A stretch of 64,000 nucleotides of DNA from Aptenodytes patagonicus. Lineage: Eukaryota; Chordata; Aves; Sphenisciformes; Spheniscidae. The stretch lies in contig NC_134950.1 of NCBI RefSeq assembly GCF_965638725.1, positions 19,978,932-20,042,931 of the forward strand, read 5' to 3'. How positions within the stretch are numbered: position 1 is the stretch's first letter; each line of letters begins with the position of its first letter. A program made the translations under genes and the position numbers. Below the pieces are notes generated by a model that saw nothing but the letters and a program-made list of their open reading frames with translations, did no database searches and was not told where the DNA came from. Below are positions 22,614-35,720 of the stretch, piece after piece.

Positions 22614-24884
22614 GTATGTATTCAAGTGCTTGTTAAAAAATTACAGTCGCAGTATAATTATCTTGCTCGACATTTTATTAGAGTAGCAACAAAAATCCAT
22701 CACAAATTAATGTCCACAGTGGCATGCATCAAAGAATTAAAAAATGCTTCTTTTGAAAAAAAAAATTCTTCTTCATTTTTAGAAGGACTACATTTATCAG
22801 CAGTACATTTCTCTGAACAATTTCACAATCACATTAATAAACAAATTTATAAACCACATGCAGTGACAGAATGAGATCAGAATTACTCTGGGTAGGTGAA
22901 AAAAAAATTCCTTGTAAACCAACTGCTCTTGAACAGTTTGTGTGAATTCAAATTTCCAGGATTCAGCTCCCAAATTAAGGAATTCTGGAGTCCCAATCAT
23001 TTTGGCTGAACCAATTCACTGGCGTTTGCTGTATCACTGTATCCCAGTAGTAATAAAAAGATCAGGAGAAAACAATCTCTTATTGAAAAGAACAAAACAG
23101 CAAAGAAACAATTCTGTCTGAAGAAGAGAGAACAAAATACTGAAAGATCATTTTGAAATTTCACTGCAGTTTGTAACAAATAAAACAACCATGCAGAGTA
23201 GAACTCATATGATAGTGGAGAAATAAATAAGCATATGCAACATTGTTGAAAGAACAATTTAGCTTTGCACATTCTTGAAAAAATATGTTTTTTTCCACGG
23301 TGGCAATGCTCAGATCTGGATTGGTTTTTTTTTTTAGAATAGCTTTTTAAAAAACAGCTAAGAAATATTTGTCTGCTTGCAAAGGCCAAGTGACTGATCC
23401 GAGCATTCACTGTGTAGTAGGGGAGCTATGGCAGCAGCTCCTGAAGCAGGATCAGTCCTTCAGTCAGTTGCATTGGATAATTGTTTTTTGAAGGGAAGTT
23501 AATGAGAGCTTTATCATTTGACTTGTGCCATTCATTTCCACAGGAGCATCATAAACCCCTTCACAATACATTGGAGCCTCTTTGATATCTTAAGTCTGAC
23601 CTCGAAGTTGAACTTTGTGTGTGTTTTAAAATGTGTTTTAAATACACCTAGCTTTTCTCAACTGCACAATTTACCAATGTTGAAGCTTCCAACATCTCAC
23701 TATTTCACACTGGAAGCAGTGTAGCTCCAAAAGCCAGATACTACAGCAGCATCTCTTCTGTTACATGCTGGGTAAAGTTCCAAATAAAAATGTAATAAGA
23801 ATACAATCTCTTACATCAAAGCCATTAAATGAGGATACAGACATGGATTTCAGTATTGCTACCATTCAGACAATTCTTTCAAACTAAATGTTGCAGAGGA
23901 ATTTGTTATCCACAAAATAAGTATATAAAGATAAATAGTTATATTACTGCAGTCAGTAGCTGACATCCAGTCACTTCCACTTCTAGCAAAAAAGTTTGCT
24001 ATATTATTAATAAACTTAAAATCATGTAAATTTTTAAATAAAGACATGCCCGCATATCTAATATACAATATCTATATACAAGAAAAAATGTTGATTGCTG
24101 TTACAAACAGAAGGGCAAACACAGAAATAGATCTAAAATCACATTAGTATGTTATCTAGCAAAGTTTCATAGTGTTAGCTGTAGGAATCAGTATAAAATT
24201 AGAATGGATTTAATGAATAACATCTATAAAGACATAGTCACAGCAAATTATGAGTTAAAATCACACCTTAACTTAAATCTGCATTTTTATATATTGCATT
24301 TGTGCACACAATTTTGCATGCATAATCATTTCCATTTGCGCAAATAAATATCAGCATGAAATCATTCCTTTTCATTTGTTATTCCAAATGATGGTGCATA
24401 CAAAATCACCTACATAGATTTTAGCCCTTGATGAAACCTCACTAAGAATATGGGCTTAAATACCTCACCCGAGCATCTGAAAAAAAAGAACTATGGAGAC
24501 AGGCTGAAAAAGCAGAAAGTTACTTTTTGAGCAAAAAGGCAAATAAAGGAGAGAATTTACTTCTGATATTGTCAATCTATAAGAGTTGTAGTTCAGTCTG
24601 TACTCTGAAAAGGGTCAAGATAAAAGTGTAAGTTTGTGTTACTGTTATTACATGAATACTTATCTCAGTTCTTAGCTCAGCCAGTTGTGCTCACAACAGT
24701 ATAACCAGGTTTCTGTGGCATGCATTCTCATTGCCTCCCACTTGTCCTGGAGGTCTGCTCGCTTTTTATGTAAGAAAAAGACTTAGTTCTGGCACCTCTT
24801 TAGAAAGTCTGGGAGGTACGGGCTGGTCTGCAAGCACTCGATAGATGCCTAACTGATAACAGTATTTGTAGAGTGAAAGGATTT

Positions 24885-24985
24885 CCATGTGCCGGCCCCA
24901 CCGGCAGCCGCCTCCGCACCCTCTCCCTCCGGTATCAACCCGGGGATCCGCTTTGATCAGCTGCGAGTGGTGCTGGCTGACTGCA
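24885..24985. other. Small CpG-rich patch in AT-rich DNA
   Basis: About eight CpG dinucleotides fall within roughly 90 bp (CCGGCCCCACCGGCAGCCGC...CCCGGGGATCCGC), in surroundings that are CpG-poor. It reads open in more than one frame on the plus strand and is followed by CAGTCAG|GTACAG, a donor-like site near 25013. No gene family was recognised. Confidence 0.3.
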
Positions 24986-27900
24986 CATGAAGGCTTTGCT
25001 CAGTCAGGTACAGGAACTTGCTTTTATTCTGAATGTGTCTCTTGGCTAAGTACATATAAATGCCTGTGTAAGATTTCCCAGATAATTTCATTTTACTGTG
25101 ACAGTTGCTTTGGAGGAAATGTTATAGAGGTTGTGGTACCTCTCCTTGACTTCTCCTTATGGTGGCAAGCTGTAGCTTTAAGCAAGTGTGAGCAGTAAAA
25201 TGCCATAGAACTGTAATTTCACATCAAGCCCTACAAAGAAAAGGTTTGTTCAAAGTGTATGTGACTGCTATAGTATTGTATTTATGAGATACAATTGCTA
25301 GGTACTCCCTCCAGAGTAACATTAGTAGTATTCTCTTTTGACTCTTGAACCTTGGTCAGCTTTGCCCGCTTGGCTGCCATGCGACTTTGTCATTTTATTT
25401 TTTTCCTTATTATTTTAAAAGCAACAAACATCCCCCTTCCAGTTGTGTGGGCCCCAGCGCAGAGGATTTAGAAAACATTGCAAGACAGCCCGCACGGGTT
25501 CAGCTGCCGGCTCTGCTCCAGCCAAGGCTCTGCCAGCGCCTGCGGAGGAGAGGCTCCAGCATACAGCCTGCGTCTGGTATGGTGTTCTGCCTGGTTTTAA
25601 AACTGACTCCCCATAATGTGAGGTAAGAGTCTCAAGAAGCAGGATACCCCCATGGTCTCACTCCCTCTGCTTGCCAAAATGAAAAGGCAAGGGCTGATGG
25701 AAATAAAAGATAGAAAGGACTTTCTGGAGTAAGTTTGTCATGTCTGTACTGCTGGTTAAAAACCTCCTGCTGCTGGTCCCTTCCATGCCCTGCCATCACT
25801 CTGCCGAGCTAGAAAGTACCTGTGGAGCTCTGCAAGGTTAAAACAGACGTTAAAGCAAGGATGCAGACTGAGCAGGATAGAGGTGTTCCCTTCCTCCTTG
25901 CTATTCAGAGAACATCAAATGGAGCCTTTTGGATGCAGCAGACATGAGTTTGTATTGAAATTGAAATCTAAGAGCTATCGGGGTCTTTTCAGTTCTCTTT
26001 AAGTTTGCAGATATGGCTGAATGTAAGTGAAGTGGTTTGAATTGGGGAAGTGGCTGTATGTGCAAAGAAAAACTGGATAGGAAAGCCTTACAGTGTTAGT
26101 GAGGATACCTCTTTTATCCCACACTGGATAGGATTTTTACTAGAACAATTAGTTTTTTCACAGCTTTTTAAATGTCATGTACAAAAGCTGTGCAAAACTT
26201 TCATAACAAACAAGAACATGCAGGCACCTTCCTGAGTTTCTGTTACTGCTGCGCAGGAATGGGAAAATATAATTCTAGCAAGAACATGAGTTGGTCTACA
26301 GCAAAGCCAAAGTGATACACTGAGTTCAGACTGCAGCTGGGGATCGGGGAGATTGTGGCCCCAGGCTGCTTGTCACCGGCTGTGCAGGAAGAGCATGCAA
26401 GCAACTATGCTGGCAAATGGGAAGCCATGGTGACTTCTCGCAGGGAACAGGGATGAGCCTTGGAGATCGGTAATCTCAGCTGCAGCCAGAGCGGGCAGGG
26501 TGAGTACAGCCTAGAAACTGATCTTTTGTAACATAAATTTTTGTGTTTGGCTTCAGATTATCAAAACGAATGCTAAAGGTCATCATGTAAGGGGAACATT
26601 ACAATGAACTAGAAAAATTAAGAAAATGTAGCAATGCTTTCACAGTATTTTCTCTTTCCAGCCAAATATACAGCCAATCAATCTTTCAAAACAGTTTTTT
26701 ATGATGTCCTGAAGTATTCTAATGGATAACCTTTGAGACAAAAAATGAAAAAAAGTGGCATTTTTCACTAAATTTTCCTCTTTTCCCTAGATATTATCTA
26801 TATTGAAGCTATAAACCCCTGTAGCGGTCTGAGACACAATTACTGTTAAACCAAGGCAAAATTAACTACTAAAAGCCTGTCCAGTACTCTTCAATACCTG
26901 TCAAGTGCAGACGGGATTCAGTATTAGCTGAGACTTACCTTTAAAGTGGTACATCTATAAACTAGCTTGCTGAAAAAAATAAGATTTTTTTTAAAGCTTC
27001 CTACTGACTTTTTAATTTGTTTATTCGCTGCTGTGAGTTCATTGAATGGTCTTCCTATTTCATGTTGTTCCAGGTAAAAAAAAAAAAAAGAAAAAAAAAA
27101 AGATTTCATGCTCTTTGCCATCAGATATCTGCTTGTTAAAGCGTGTTATGATGCCTGCAATTAGATTTGCACTGCTGTGGAATGAGGGAGTCAGTGGTGG
27201 ATAATTACTGTAATTGGCAGCGGTTCTGGCTGCTGTTGGACGGGCCCTGCTGGTACTGCCCAGTGCAGTGTGAGCACTCCTGGGACACGCAGCAGCCATG
27301 CAGGAGGGCAGCTCCTCTCCTCACCTCTCACCTGCACTGGGAGCATCATCCGCTGCCCCGCTCTGTGTCCGTGGAGATGTCCTGGGCAGCCTTGCTCTTT
27401 CAGAGAGCACAGACCACTCTTTGGCCAATACATGAGATGAAGGATTTAGGTATTCCACTGAAGCCAACTCACCTGTTTAAAGTTATGTTGTGTTAAGTGC
27501 TTTGTTCAGTTAGACTCAGTAGTATATTCTTTTCACTCCCAAGAGGCTGCTTTTTCTTGTAGGATGCAGACAGGTGTGTAGAGATATATGGTAACTCCTG
27601 CAATTCTGTGAGCAGAAATGCCTTTACATTTCATACAGGTTGGTGGGAACAGAGCATCCAAATGTTTTATATGACTACATACTCAGAACGTGGGCTTCAG
27701 GCCTGAAAGTTAGGAGAGAAGAAGCAAACTGAGAAAGAAATATTTTTCATTTTCATATCATCTGCAAAAGGAAATGAAAAACTAAGTCTCTCTGTGGATC
27801 ATCTATATTGTAAGAGCTAAGGTATACAGGATTATGACCAGCATTTAGGTAGTATTATGTAAAAAAGCATTGTGAAAACAGTAATATGCATCATCATGTA

Positions 27901-28524
27901 GAAGACAGCTGGGTTAGAAAGTTGTGCTACATACGGGGATGATGCAGGTAGCATGGAAATGGATGTGGCTTTCAGCACTCTCAGTACCAGAGTGCTGGTG
28001 TGTGGGAGTTCTGTGTCTTTTCGGTCCAGCTGTGTGGTGGCACTGGCCTAGCTAACCCCAAGTTGGAACCGGGGGTGAGGTACAAGAAAATGCCCCATTG
28101 CCCTCTCACAGGCAGCCAGAGCATAGTCCAGGAGGAATCACTGAGCTCAGACACCAGTGCCCACCCTCCTGCCAGACGCTTATGTGAGGCACCGTGCCCG
28201 AGCACCACTCTCTGATACTCCACCATTGCCCTCTACTCCTCAGGGAGTAAGGCTTAACCTACATGTTTCTCAGCATCATTCTACCATACTGCAGATCCTC
28301 CCGGTCACATCATGCTGGGCACAAGGCACTCTGAGAGCATCACTTTGCAGAGCTGGGCAGTTCTCCCTCCCCGCCATGCAGTGAACTTGCCCTTTTTGGT
28401 GGTGCATCATCTGTCACCACCAGCCTTCCCTGGTCCTTTGCTGCACCACCCCAGACGAAAACTATCCCATCACAGCCCCGTGCACGTGAACATGCTCTGC
28501 TTCATGAGGACTATACACCAAACA

Positions 28525-28932
28525 TTAAAATGTATTAACTGTTACCTCAGATGACAAACATGGATCACCAAGGGACAATTTTACAGAGGACAGATAGCTA
28601 TTGGTGACGGTAGTATCTTCTAGTTCAGTGCTGAAGTGATCCGACTCTTTGATGACGTTATAATTTAGGGCCATGCTGTAGTTGGCCGGTTTCTTGTCCT
28701 GTTTCTGCTGGCAGTTGCAGAGTTTCCTGAAGGCTGCTCTGAATTTCTGGGACATGAGATTGTAAATTACAGGATTGATGGCACTATTTAAATAAATACA
28801 GATTCTGCAAAATAGCAGGAACCAGTTTTCTTGGAAGGGACTGGAGAGAAAGGAATTGACCACCACCAGCGTGCGGTAGGGCATCCATAGAAATGCAAAT
28901 AGGACTACCACCACGGCCAACATCTTGGTAAC
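28525..28932 (-). CDS. TRHR: Thyrotropin-releasing hormone receptor, coding exon 2 (residues 266-400)
   Basis: This is the terminal coding exon of TRHR, joined in phase 0 to the exon ending at 42570. It begins VTKMLAVV right after a pyrimidine-rich acceptor (CCCCCAG). It encodes TM6 with the WxP motif (Trp281, Pro283), TRH-contact equivalents Tyr284, Arg285 and Arg308, TM7 with NPVIY at 318-322, helix 8 with a Cys-Asn-Cys pair at 337-339 likely to be palmitoylated, and a Ser/Thr-rich tail (for example [11 protein letters not shown]) that would be the arrestin/kinase region. The stop is TAA at 28525-28527. Total length is 400 residues, against about 398 in mammals. I could not place the 3' UTR end: AT-rich sequence continues towards lower coordinates without a decisive poly(A) signal. 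Confidence 0.96.
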   Translation of the reverse strand, partial: VTKMLAVVVVLFAFLWMPYRTLVVVNSFLSSPFQENWFLLFCRICIYLNSAINPVIYNLMSQKFRAAFRKLCNCQQKQDKKPANYSMALNYNVIKESDHFSTELEDTTVTNSYLSSVKLSLGDPCLSSEVTVNTF

Positions 28933-31900
28933 CTGGGGGAACACAGAGGTAGACAGAAGAGGGGTAGAAGGTTAGGACTCATCTTGGAAGGAACATGTGC
29001 ATTCCTACGTCTCTAGGGCCAAAGCAAAACTACGGACAGATTCTTCAGCTGGGAATTTCTGATCAATATTTGATTCAGAAATGTTTTCTACAGTAAGAAG
29101 AACAAAAAAACCTGGCTCCAGATTCCTCCTAGTTTTTGTTAAATGACTCTTTCTAGGTGACATCCCAGTAAGCTAATTGTTACAGACCTGAGAATTTGCA
29201 GCTTCTCAAGCTGGAAGGAGGTGTTGATTCAAATGGAAAAGAAGGGGTCTAAAGCCATTTTTTCCAACCACATTAGATCTACTCCTTTAGACTAGTATAG
29301 TCTGTAGAGTAATTGAACGTGAAGCCTATTTAGATTATCTGCTTCAATAGGCACCCTAAAAGAATTTCCAAAAGCCAAAAGTAATGCAAAAAAAAAAAAA
29401 AAAAAAAAGAGATTTATTCCTATTCCTCAAATCCTCAATATTTAATTAGATCTTCATTATTTGAAGTTTACTCTGAAATGCCAATTAAAGTTTACAGAGC
29501 CGGGAAAAAAAGGATTATCAATAAAACTTCATTATTATAAGAACTTTCATCTATTGTGTAAATTTGTTTCAAGTAAAGAAAAAAAACAACCTTTGGGGAT
29601 ACTCAGAATAGCTGACATGAAATGAACAAAAAATAATTAAAAAATTAGGAAAAAAACCCACTGTAAAAGGAGTCTTTGTCTTGTAAATAATTTAATTCTA
29701 GTATATATAGTATGCCCTAGTCTCTACATTAAAAGAAGTTTGAAAGATGTTGATAAACAAGGTAGCAAGTACAGTGAGATGTGACAGTGGGATAGTATGG
29801 TGGCACGGCCTCACGTAGGTCAGGAGATGACTTGGTTAACTGGGTGTGCATGAACTGGAAAGCATTGGCACTGATTTTGGTGAGCTACAACTGCTTCTTT
29901 TGATTGTGGTTTTTTTTTACTATTTGCCTTTCTTCTTGACATAAAACTGTTGTTGCCTATTGACAGGTTAGTTTAAAGAACTTCTTTTTACCTTTGCTTT
30001 ATTCCTTCTTTCTGGGTACCTGAAGTTATACTTCAATGAAACAGCAACTCCTGTAACCACAGGATACATTGTGGCTGTATGGGTTATAATTTCATTCTTT
30101 GCAGAAAGGATAGATGAAGATCGATGAGAGTTTCAATTGATTCCAGGGGGACAGACATATAAGTCCACTAAAATCACTCATTTATACATGCTAGTTTTAG
30201 GTGTGTTTTTTAGTTTGAAGTTATAAGAGAGTATATAATTCTCGTCTTCTGATCAGATAGCTCATTATATAGAAAGCCTGCAATCTCATTGCCTAAGGGA
30301 TGTATTTTCTTCTAGCTATCTAGAAAGACACATACACATATAACCCAGTTTGTTGTTTTTGTTATAGATATTATGAAAAAGAATGGAATGAAGAGCAAAG
30401 TTACTCTACAAATGGATATATCTTTATTTATCTATCTATCTTTAAATGTACATATTCAAAGGCTACAATTTTATCTTATAATCCTCCTCCCTTCACCCTC
30501 ACTTTTGTTTTCCCTACAGGTGTGTTCAGTAGAAGTAAAAAATGAGACTGAGAAATATTATCTCCTCTTTTGTCACTTGACTGATACATTTTCTTATGAC
30601 TTCTAGACTGCTTTTCTTGTTTGCTGTGCACAAACAATCATCGTAATAGAGCAAAATGCAAATGTGAATGTCTCAGGTAGCTGAAAGGATGATTTTTCCT
30701 TATCTCTGAATCACTTCTAGAAGGACCAGTCCTGTGAACATGGCTGCAGGGAGTGAGGTGACCCAGTGCTGACCTGCTCTGGCTGAGGAAGACTCAGGAC
30801 TCCTCACTTGCTGTGGCCTCCCTCCAGCTCAGCTCCAGCCTGCGCCTCCAAACTGAGCAAATCCATTCAACTGAGAATTATCATTCATCACGGAAAATAA
30901 TTCACATTTAAAGGAAGAAAGTAACCGTTTGTGGAGCTTGGATTAAGAATGGGACTGGGCCCAACTAACAGATGTGTTGCATCAGCTCAAGTAATAGTCT
31001 ACACAGGCATCAAAGTACTTTGCTACCAGAAGCTCAGTGGGGGACTCTGTTATCATACCTACTGATCATTGGCAATTTACATTTCTTCTGAGTATGTCTT
31101 TAAAGAACAATTGCTCAGAGAATCACTTACAATGGTGCAGCTGTCAGTCTGATTCCTGGATTGAACTAGAAATAAATTGATCTTACTGTCAGGAAGGGGA
31201 TATTTTAGAGTCACACAACTAATACTTTACACCAATGAAAAAAAGGCTGTTACTCTTCAAGTGACTGGGTCCTATATGCCTCAAAGACATATATGTATGT
31301 AGTGTGCAAACTATTAGCTGAATTTATGTGTACTGGCAGCTTGATGTGCATTTTCCTTCTATCTAATACCACTAGCTTGTACTGCTGCCATGTTCAGCTT
31401 ACTGAGGCTGTGATTTGACAATATATTAGAACTGGCTCTTAGCACCAGATAAAAATATCATGGTCACAGCACAAAGTGCCCTGAGCTGAGATCAATACAG
31501 TCTGCAGGTTTGAATGTGTTTAAAAATGCCAAGAGGTTAGCTTCGCACTGTCAGGCTTTATGCCAGGTAAGGCATTGTCTTGTCAGCAGCACTCAGACTC
31601 CCTCATTTTCTGGTCTTGACATAAACTGAAGCCCAAGTAACCTGTGATTGCAGCTAAAAAAGCAATCCTGTTTTCACTTCCCTCCTTGTGCTGGCCCCAG
31701 CAATGAGGGCATGGGTCAGGTCAGACTGCTGGTCCAACTGAAAACTAAGCACTTCTCTGTAGAGCTGGTTTTCGGTTTGCTCAGGGTAATGATCCAACTC
31801 ATGTACCCATACACCACCACGGAGTCTACAATCAGTGCAAGAGAAGAGGCAGAAGCATGTGGCCATGGATGGCACCACTTTGGTGGCACCTTTTGGTGGT

Positions 31901-33925
31901 TCAGTCAGTGCAGGCTAATAAGAAGAAGTCACCATAATTTTAAACTGGCTGCAGTGCATGTCCTTCCAAAGCTGCCAAAAATCAGAAATCTGGCACAAGC
32001 TCTGTATTGCCAGGCAGAAATTCAGCTGCCTGATCCATCTGACTGGTAGTGGTTGTGTCTCTGAGACCAACTGCAAGGCCCTGAGTTCAGATAACTATTT
32101 GATCTTTGGTAAAACCTCCCTAAGCTGGCTCTGGAGGCAGTGAGTTTTCATGCCCATCCACTTCAGAGCATGACCTTTGTGCAAATGGCAGCAGCTCCTA
32201 GAAGGTGCTCTGGCACCTCTCACTTTGTTCCCAGTGTGGCCGTAGGGCTTGTCACCCCACTGCAGGCGGAGGCACCCCTCAGGGCTTCTGACCCAAAGGC
32301 GCTGCAAGCACGCCCTGGACTTTTTTCACACCTGAATTTGCCTTTACAGATGAACCCAGCTTCTAAACACATGATTTAGACCAAAGCTGCTTTCTTATCC
32401 ACACCAAAAATCTTCAGTGGGATTGATGGGGCTGCACAGAAATAGCTTAGAGGAAAGTTTGGTCCACTTTGCTTAAGTAAACTGCCACATTCTTTTCAAA
32501 TCACTTCATATGAAACATAACCAAACATCATTTGGGGGGGGCTAATTATTTGATGTCAGTGGAGTGCTAAGAGGACAAACTTTTTTAAAAAACTGCTTTT
32601 TATTACCTGTTACTGTACACCAAAGCTCCCTGAAAGCAGAGGCACTAGCATCCTCATTCATTACTCAGGTGAAGGCAAGCATACATTGATTGCTCTTTTC
32701 TTGTGGATGTGCACTGCGTATCCTATACTCAGAGTACAAATTATTGTTAGTTAAGGAGACTGAAAACATGATTAAAAGGCTTTGAGCAAATCCATTTTAG
32801 TCCAAATTTCAAGTGTACTTTGAGTGATAGCAAAGTGCTTGAGATTGAATATGTTCCTGGCTGCATGCAACCACTTTTCAAGCCCTATCTTTTGGTTTAT
32901 GAGAATGTTCTGAAAAATATTTAAAATGTTTTCTACTAAATAGATTCCCAATATTTTAATTCTGAATTGGTATTCTCTTCCTTCCTGCTCCAAAACCTTG
33001 TCATTCTAAGAAAGTGCTTTTACGAGACACTTTCATTACCGTGGTACTAACAGCTTGGTAGTTGCTTCCTTCTCCTTTGAATATTAATCTTTCTTACATT
33101 GATAGGTAAAAGTCATAGCCATATTTACTAAGTTACTGTGCCATAGAGTCACTCTGGTGTTTTAAAGGCATGTAATAGTATCTCTCTTTCTTGTGCTTGG
33201 TGTTCATTGCAATGCACAGAGATTGTATATGCCAGTCGGTGATTTTATAATCCAAAAGAAGTTGTACAATGAGGAGGAGGATTAAATAAATAAAAGGATT
33301 AATGTCTTGATATAATAACACTGCAAGTGAAGCTAAGCAATATGATTGAGGATTTCACGTAAGCCATGCAAAACTTATCTTGCATTGCAAACTGGAATCT
33401 GTGCTTGCTCTGCTGTGAGAGAACAGAGGGATTTCTCTAGTGGGGGCAGGTGATCACATACTGCATCAATGTCTAAGAGAGGACTTTCTCTAGAGGGTAA
33501 CCTACCTTTTTTAATTGACCATGGAGGGACCTTAGATGATTTGATTGGACTAAGCAACTAACTTTGTGAGATATGCATAATGTTAAGTGAGTTGGATCCC
33601 ATCCCAAGTATAAACAAAACATGTTTGCTATCTAAGGATGTATTTATTTTTCACAGTCCCCTTGATAGCCAAGGAAACTAGGAATTCCTTTGGGGAAAGT
33701 ATGAAATCTACCTGCAGATATGTAATTCAGTGTTCATATTAGGGATGGACAAGAAAAAAATCTGGGATCTGTTGGCTGAGCTAGGTGGGATAAAATGGAA
33801 GTGTGAGTGAGATCAGCACAGCCAGAACCAGGATGTGGGGGACCAGACAAATGAGGAAAAGGCATATGAGAAAGAGAAAAGGAAGCACACAGCTCAGGTT
33901 GTGATTCCATGAGCACATCAGCCAG

Positions 33926-33955
33926 CCAATGTGTGGGCTCTTAGCTGCTATAAAA
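33926..33955 (+). promoter_or_regulatory. CCAAT/TATA pair antisense to TRHR
   Basis: CCAAT at 33926-33930 lies 18 bp before TATAAAA at 33949-33955, followed by GGGGACC and, 65 bp on, an exon-end-like TTTTAAAAG|GTAATA at 34020/34021. It could be a cryptic promoter or an old LTR U3/R region. No ORF follows. Confidence 0.3.
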
Positions 33956-35374
33956 GGGGACCAGGTTGCTTCCTTGTATTCCTATCTGCTTCCCCGGGGC
34001 CTCTTGCTCTCTTTTAAAAGGTAATAAGCTGCTTGCCAAGGTAGCTCACAGAACAAGTACTCTTAGAAAAGGATTTAATTTTCCCCACATTTTCAAAGTT
34101 TTCCTGTAAAGGCAAATCCCTTTTCTGTCCTTCAGTTTTAAGTTCTCTCACTCTCTTCTTCCTTCCCGCGATGCCTGGGTCTTCAGGACATTTTCTTGCT
34201 TCTGAGCAGAAAAAAATTATTCAAATTTTCAGAAGAAAAAGCATTAACATTTTAGAAATGCTGATAGATCCTAATACCTGTGCTACTAGAAAAAAAGAAG
34301 CACTGTTAGCAAAATTAAGCACCCACGGAAAAAAAAAGGGGCAGAAATAGCTTTTCTCCCTTGTACCGTATGCTGTAAAGAAACATTTAATGTTCGTTGT
34401 TGTAACTTGTTAGCGAACCTTTGTTTTATTATGAAATCTGCTCTGAATACTTTGAACAACACATTTTCTATTCATGAAATGAAACTGTTCTTTCCTTCTT
34501 GTCTTTTTAATAAAAGATTTGGGAATAGAATGCCTAAAATGGACAAGAGGGGAAAATGTGATCAACCTTCAACTTTTAGCATCACAGGTACACATCTGCT
34601 CTGAATTCATTGTCCTAAACAGCAACTATAAAATAAGTGGCTAAACCTTCCAAAGTTCAAATAGGAACAATTATTTCTTTTATTTCTGTAAGCAATGAAA
34701 GTTTAGAAGTAAGTGGAATTGTGGTGGTGCTGTATATGAAAAAGCAAAGAAAAAGAAGTTTTGAGATTTATTTTGATACTTATGGTACTTTATGGTGTAA
34801 AGATACAGAAAGGAAGACTATAAGTAAAGACTAAAGAATTATTAGCTTGAATTTCAGGCGTGTGTAAAGTTGAAACTGTAACGTGTGTGAATGTAAGTTG
34901 AATATGAACTGCTGCTTGATAGAGGCAATGAGCTGGTTATATTGAATTTGGTTTGTCTGCGATTTTTGGTAATGGACAATCTGGTCAAACCTTTGGTACA
35001 GGCACTTGTATGTTTTCCATATTGAATTTATGACACACGTTACTATTTATGTGCGATAAATGCCTGTAACAGCAGTTAATGTTTGCTCAATTGCTATGCA
35101 TTTTGATTAGGATGTAGTCAGTGAATGTGTTTTCTGGAAGATTTAACAATGTGGATGGTTTGCGAGTACCAATAACAGGCCATTTTGAAATAGCAAAGAC
35201 ACAAATTGGTAAGCTAATGCAATCATCATATGCGTGCCTGAAAAATAAGAGATCTAACTGTTGCATCTGCCTTTGCAACTGCAATAAAGAAACTAAAACA
35301 AAGTGGCAGAAAAACAGCTACCTAGTAGACTAACAAACCAGATGTCTTCAGCCTACCACAGCACTGCTGAAAGC

Positions 35375-35445
35375 GGTACTACCACTGGGGTTGGACTGGA
35401 TGATCTCCAGAGATGCCTGCCAGCCTCAGCGATTCTGTGAAATTA
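35375..35445 (+). mobile_element. Old CR1 tail in the TRHR intron
   Basis: CACTGGGGTTGGACTGGATG, ATCTCCAGAGATGCCTGCCAG and GATTCTGTGAAATT are a decayed CR1 3' end. The left limit is uncertain. Confidence 0.65.
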
Positions 35446-35559
35446 TAACAAAGTATTGGAGGGAATTTTTTTTAATCTAAGGTCCTGAGGGATCTGGGAC
35501 AAAGGCCCTTGTTGGCTCATGATCCTTTGGATCCATGGAACAGCCAATACTGGAACTGC

Positions 35560-35720
35560 TAATCAATTCCCACAAAAACATACAAATGTCCATACTGGGT
35601 CAGCCCAAAGGTCTGTCAAGCCCAGTATCAGCCCCTGTCTCAGTGTCCACATGGAGATGCCTAGACAGGAATGAAAGGAGGGCAAGCTTATGTGATACTT
35701 TTCTTAATAGTCTCACAACC
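35560..35720 (+). repeat. Ancient sauropsid repeat remnant
   Basis: It contains AAATGTCCATACTGGGTCAG followed by CCCAAAGGTCTGTCAAGCCCAGTATC, the core signature of an old CR1/L3-like repeat common in turtles and crocodilians. The remnant at 2450-2545 is a weaker relative. Confidence 0.5.

Larger units (their letters stand above)
22360..28524. other. Non-coding region downstream of TRHR
   Basis: Mostly AT-rich, with the exon-like segment at 22563 and the CpG patch at 24885. It must hold the TRHR 3' UTR next to 28524. A TTTATT (rc AATAAA) at about 27018 is one possible poly(A) site, not supported otherwise. I looked for NUDCD1, the tail-to-tail neighbour in mammals, and saw no trace. Confidence 0.45.

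Noticed and set aside
22545..22874. 109-codon plus-strand ORF
   Set aside because: It reads through the strong donor at 22614 and has no recognisable family. Only the small exon-like part was kept as a question.
1..28524. Search for NUDCD1, expected tail-to-tail next to TRHR from mammalian gene order
   Set aside because: No frame resembled it, so it is probably outside the window.
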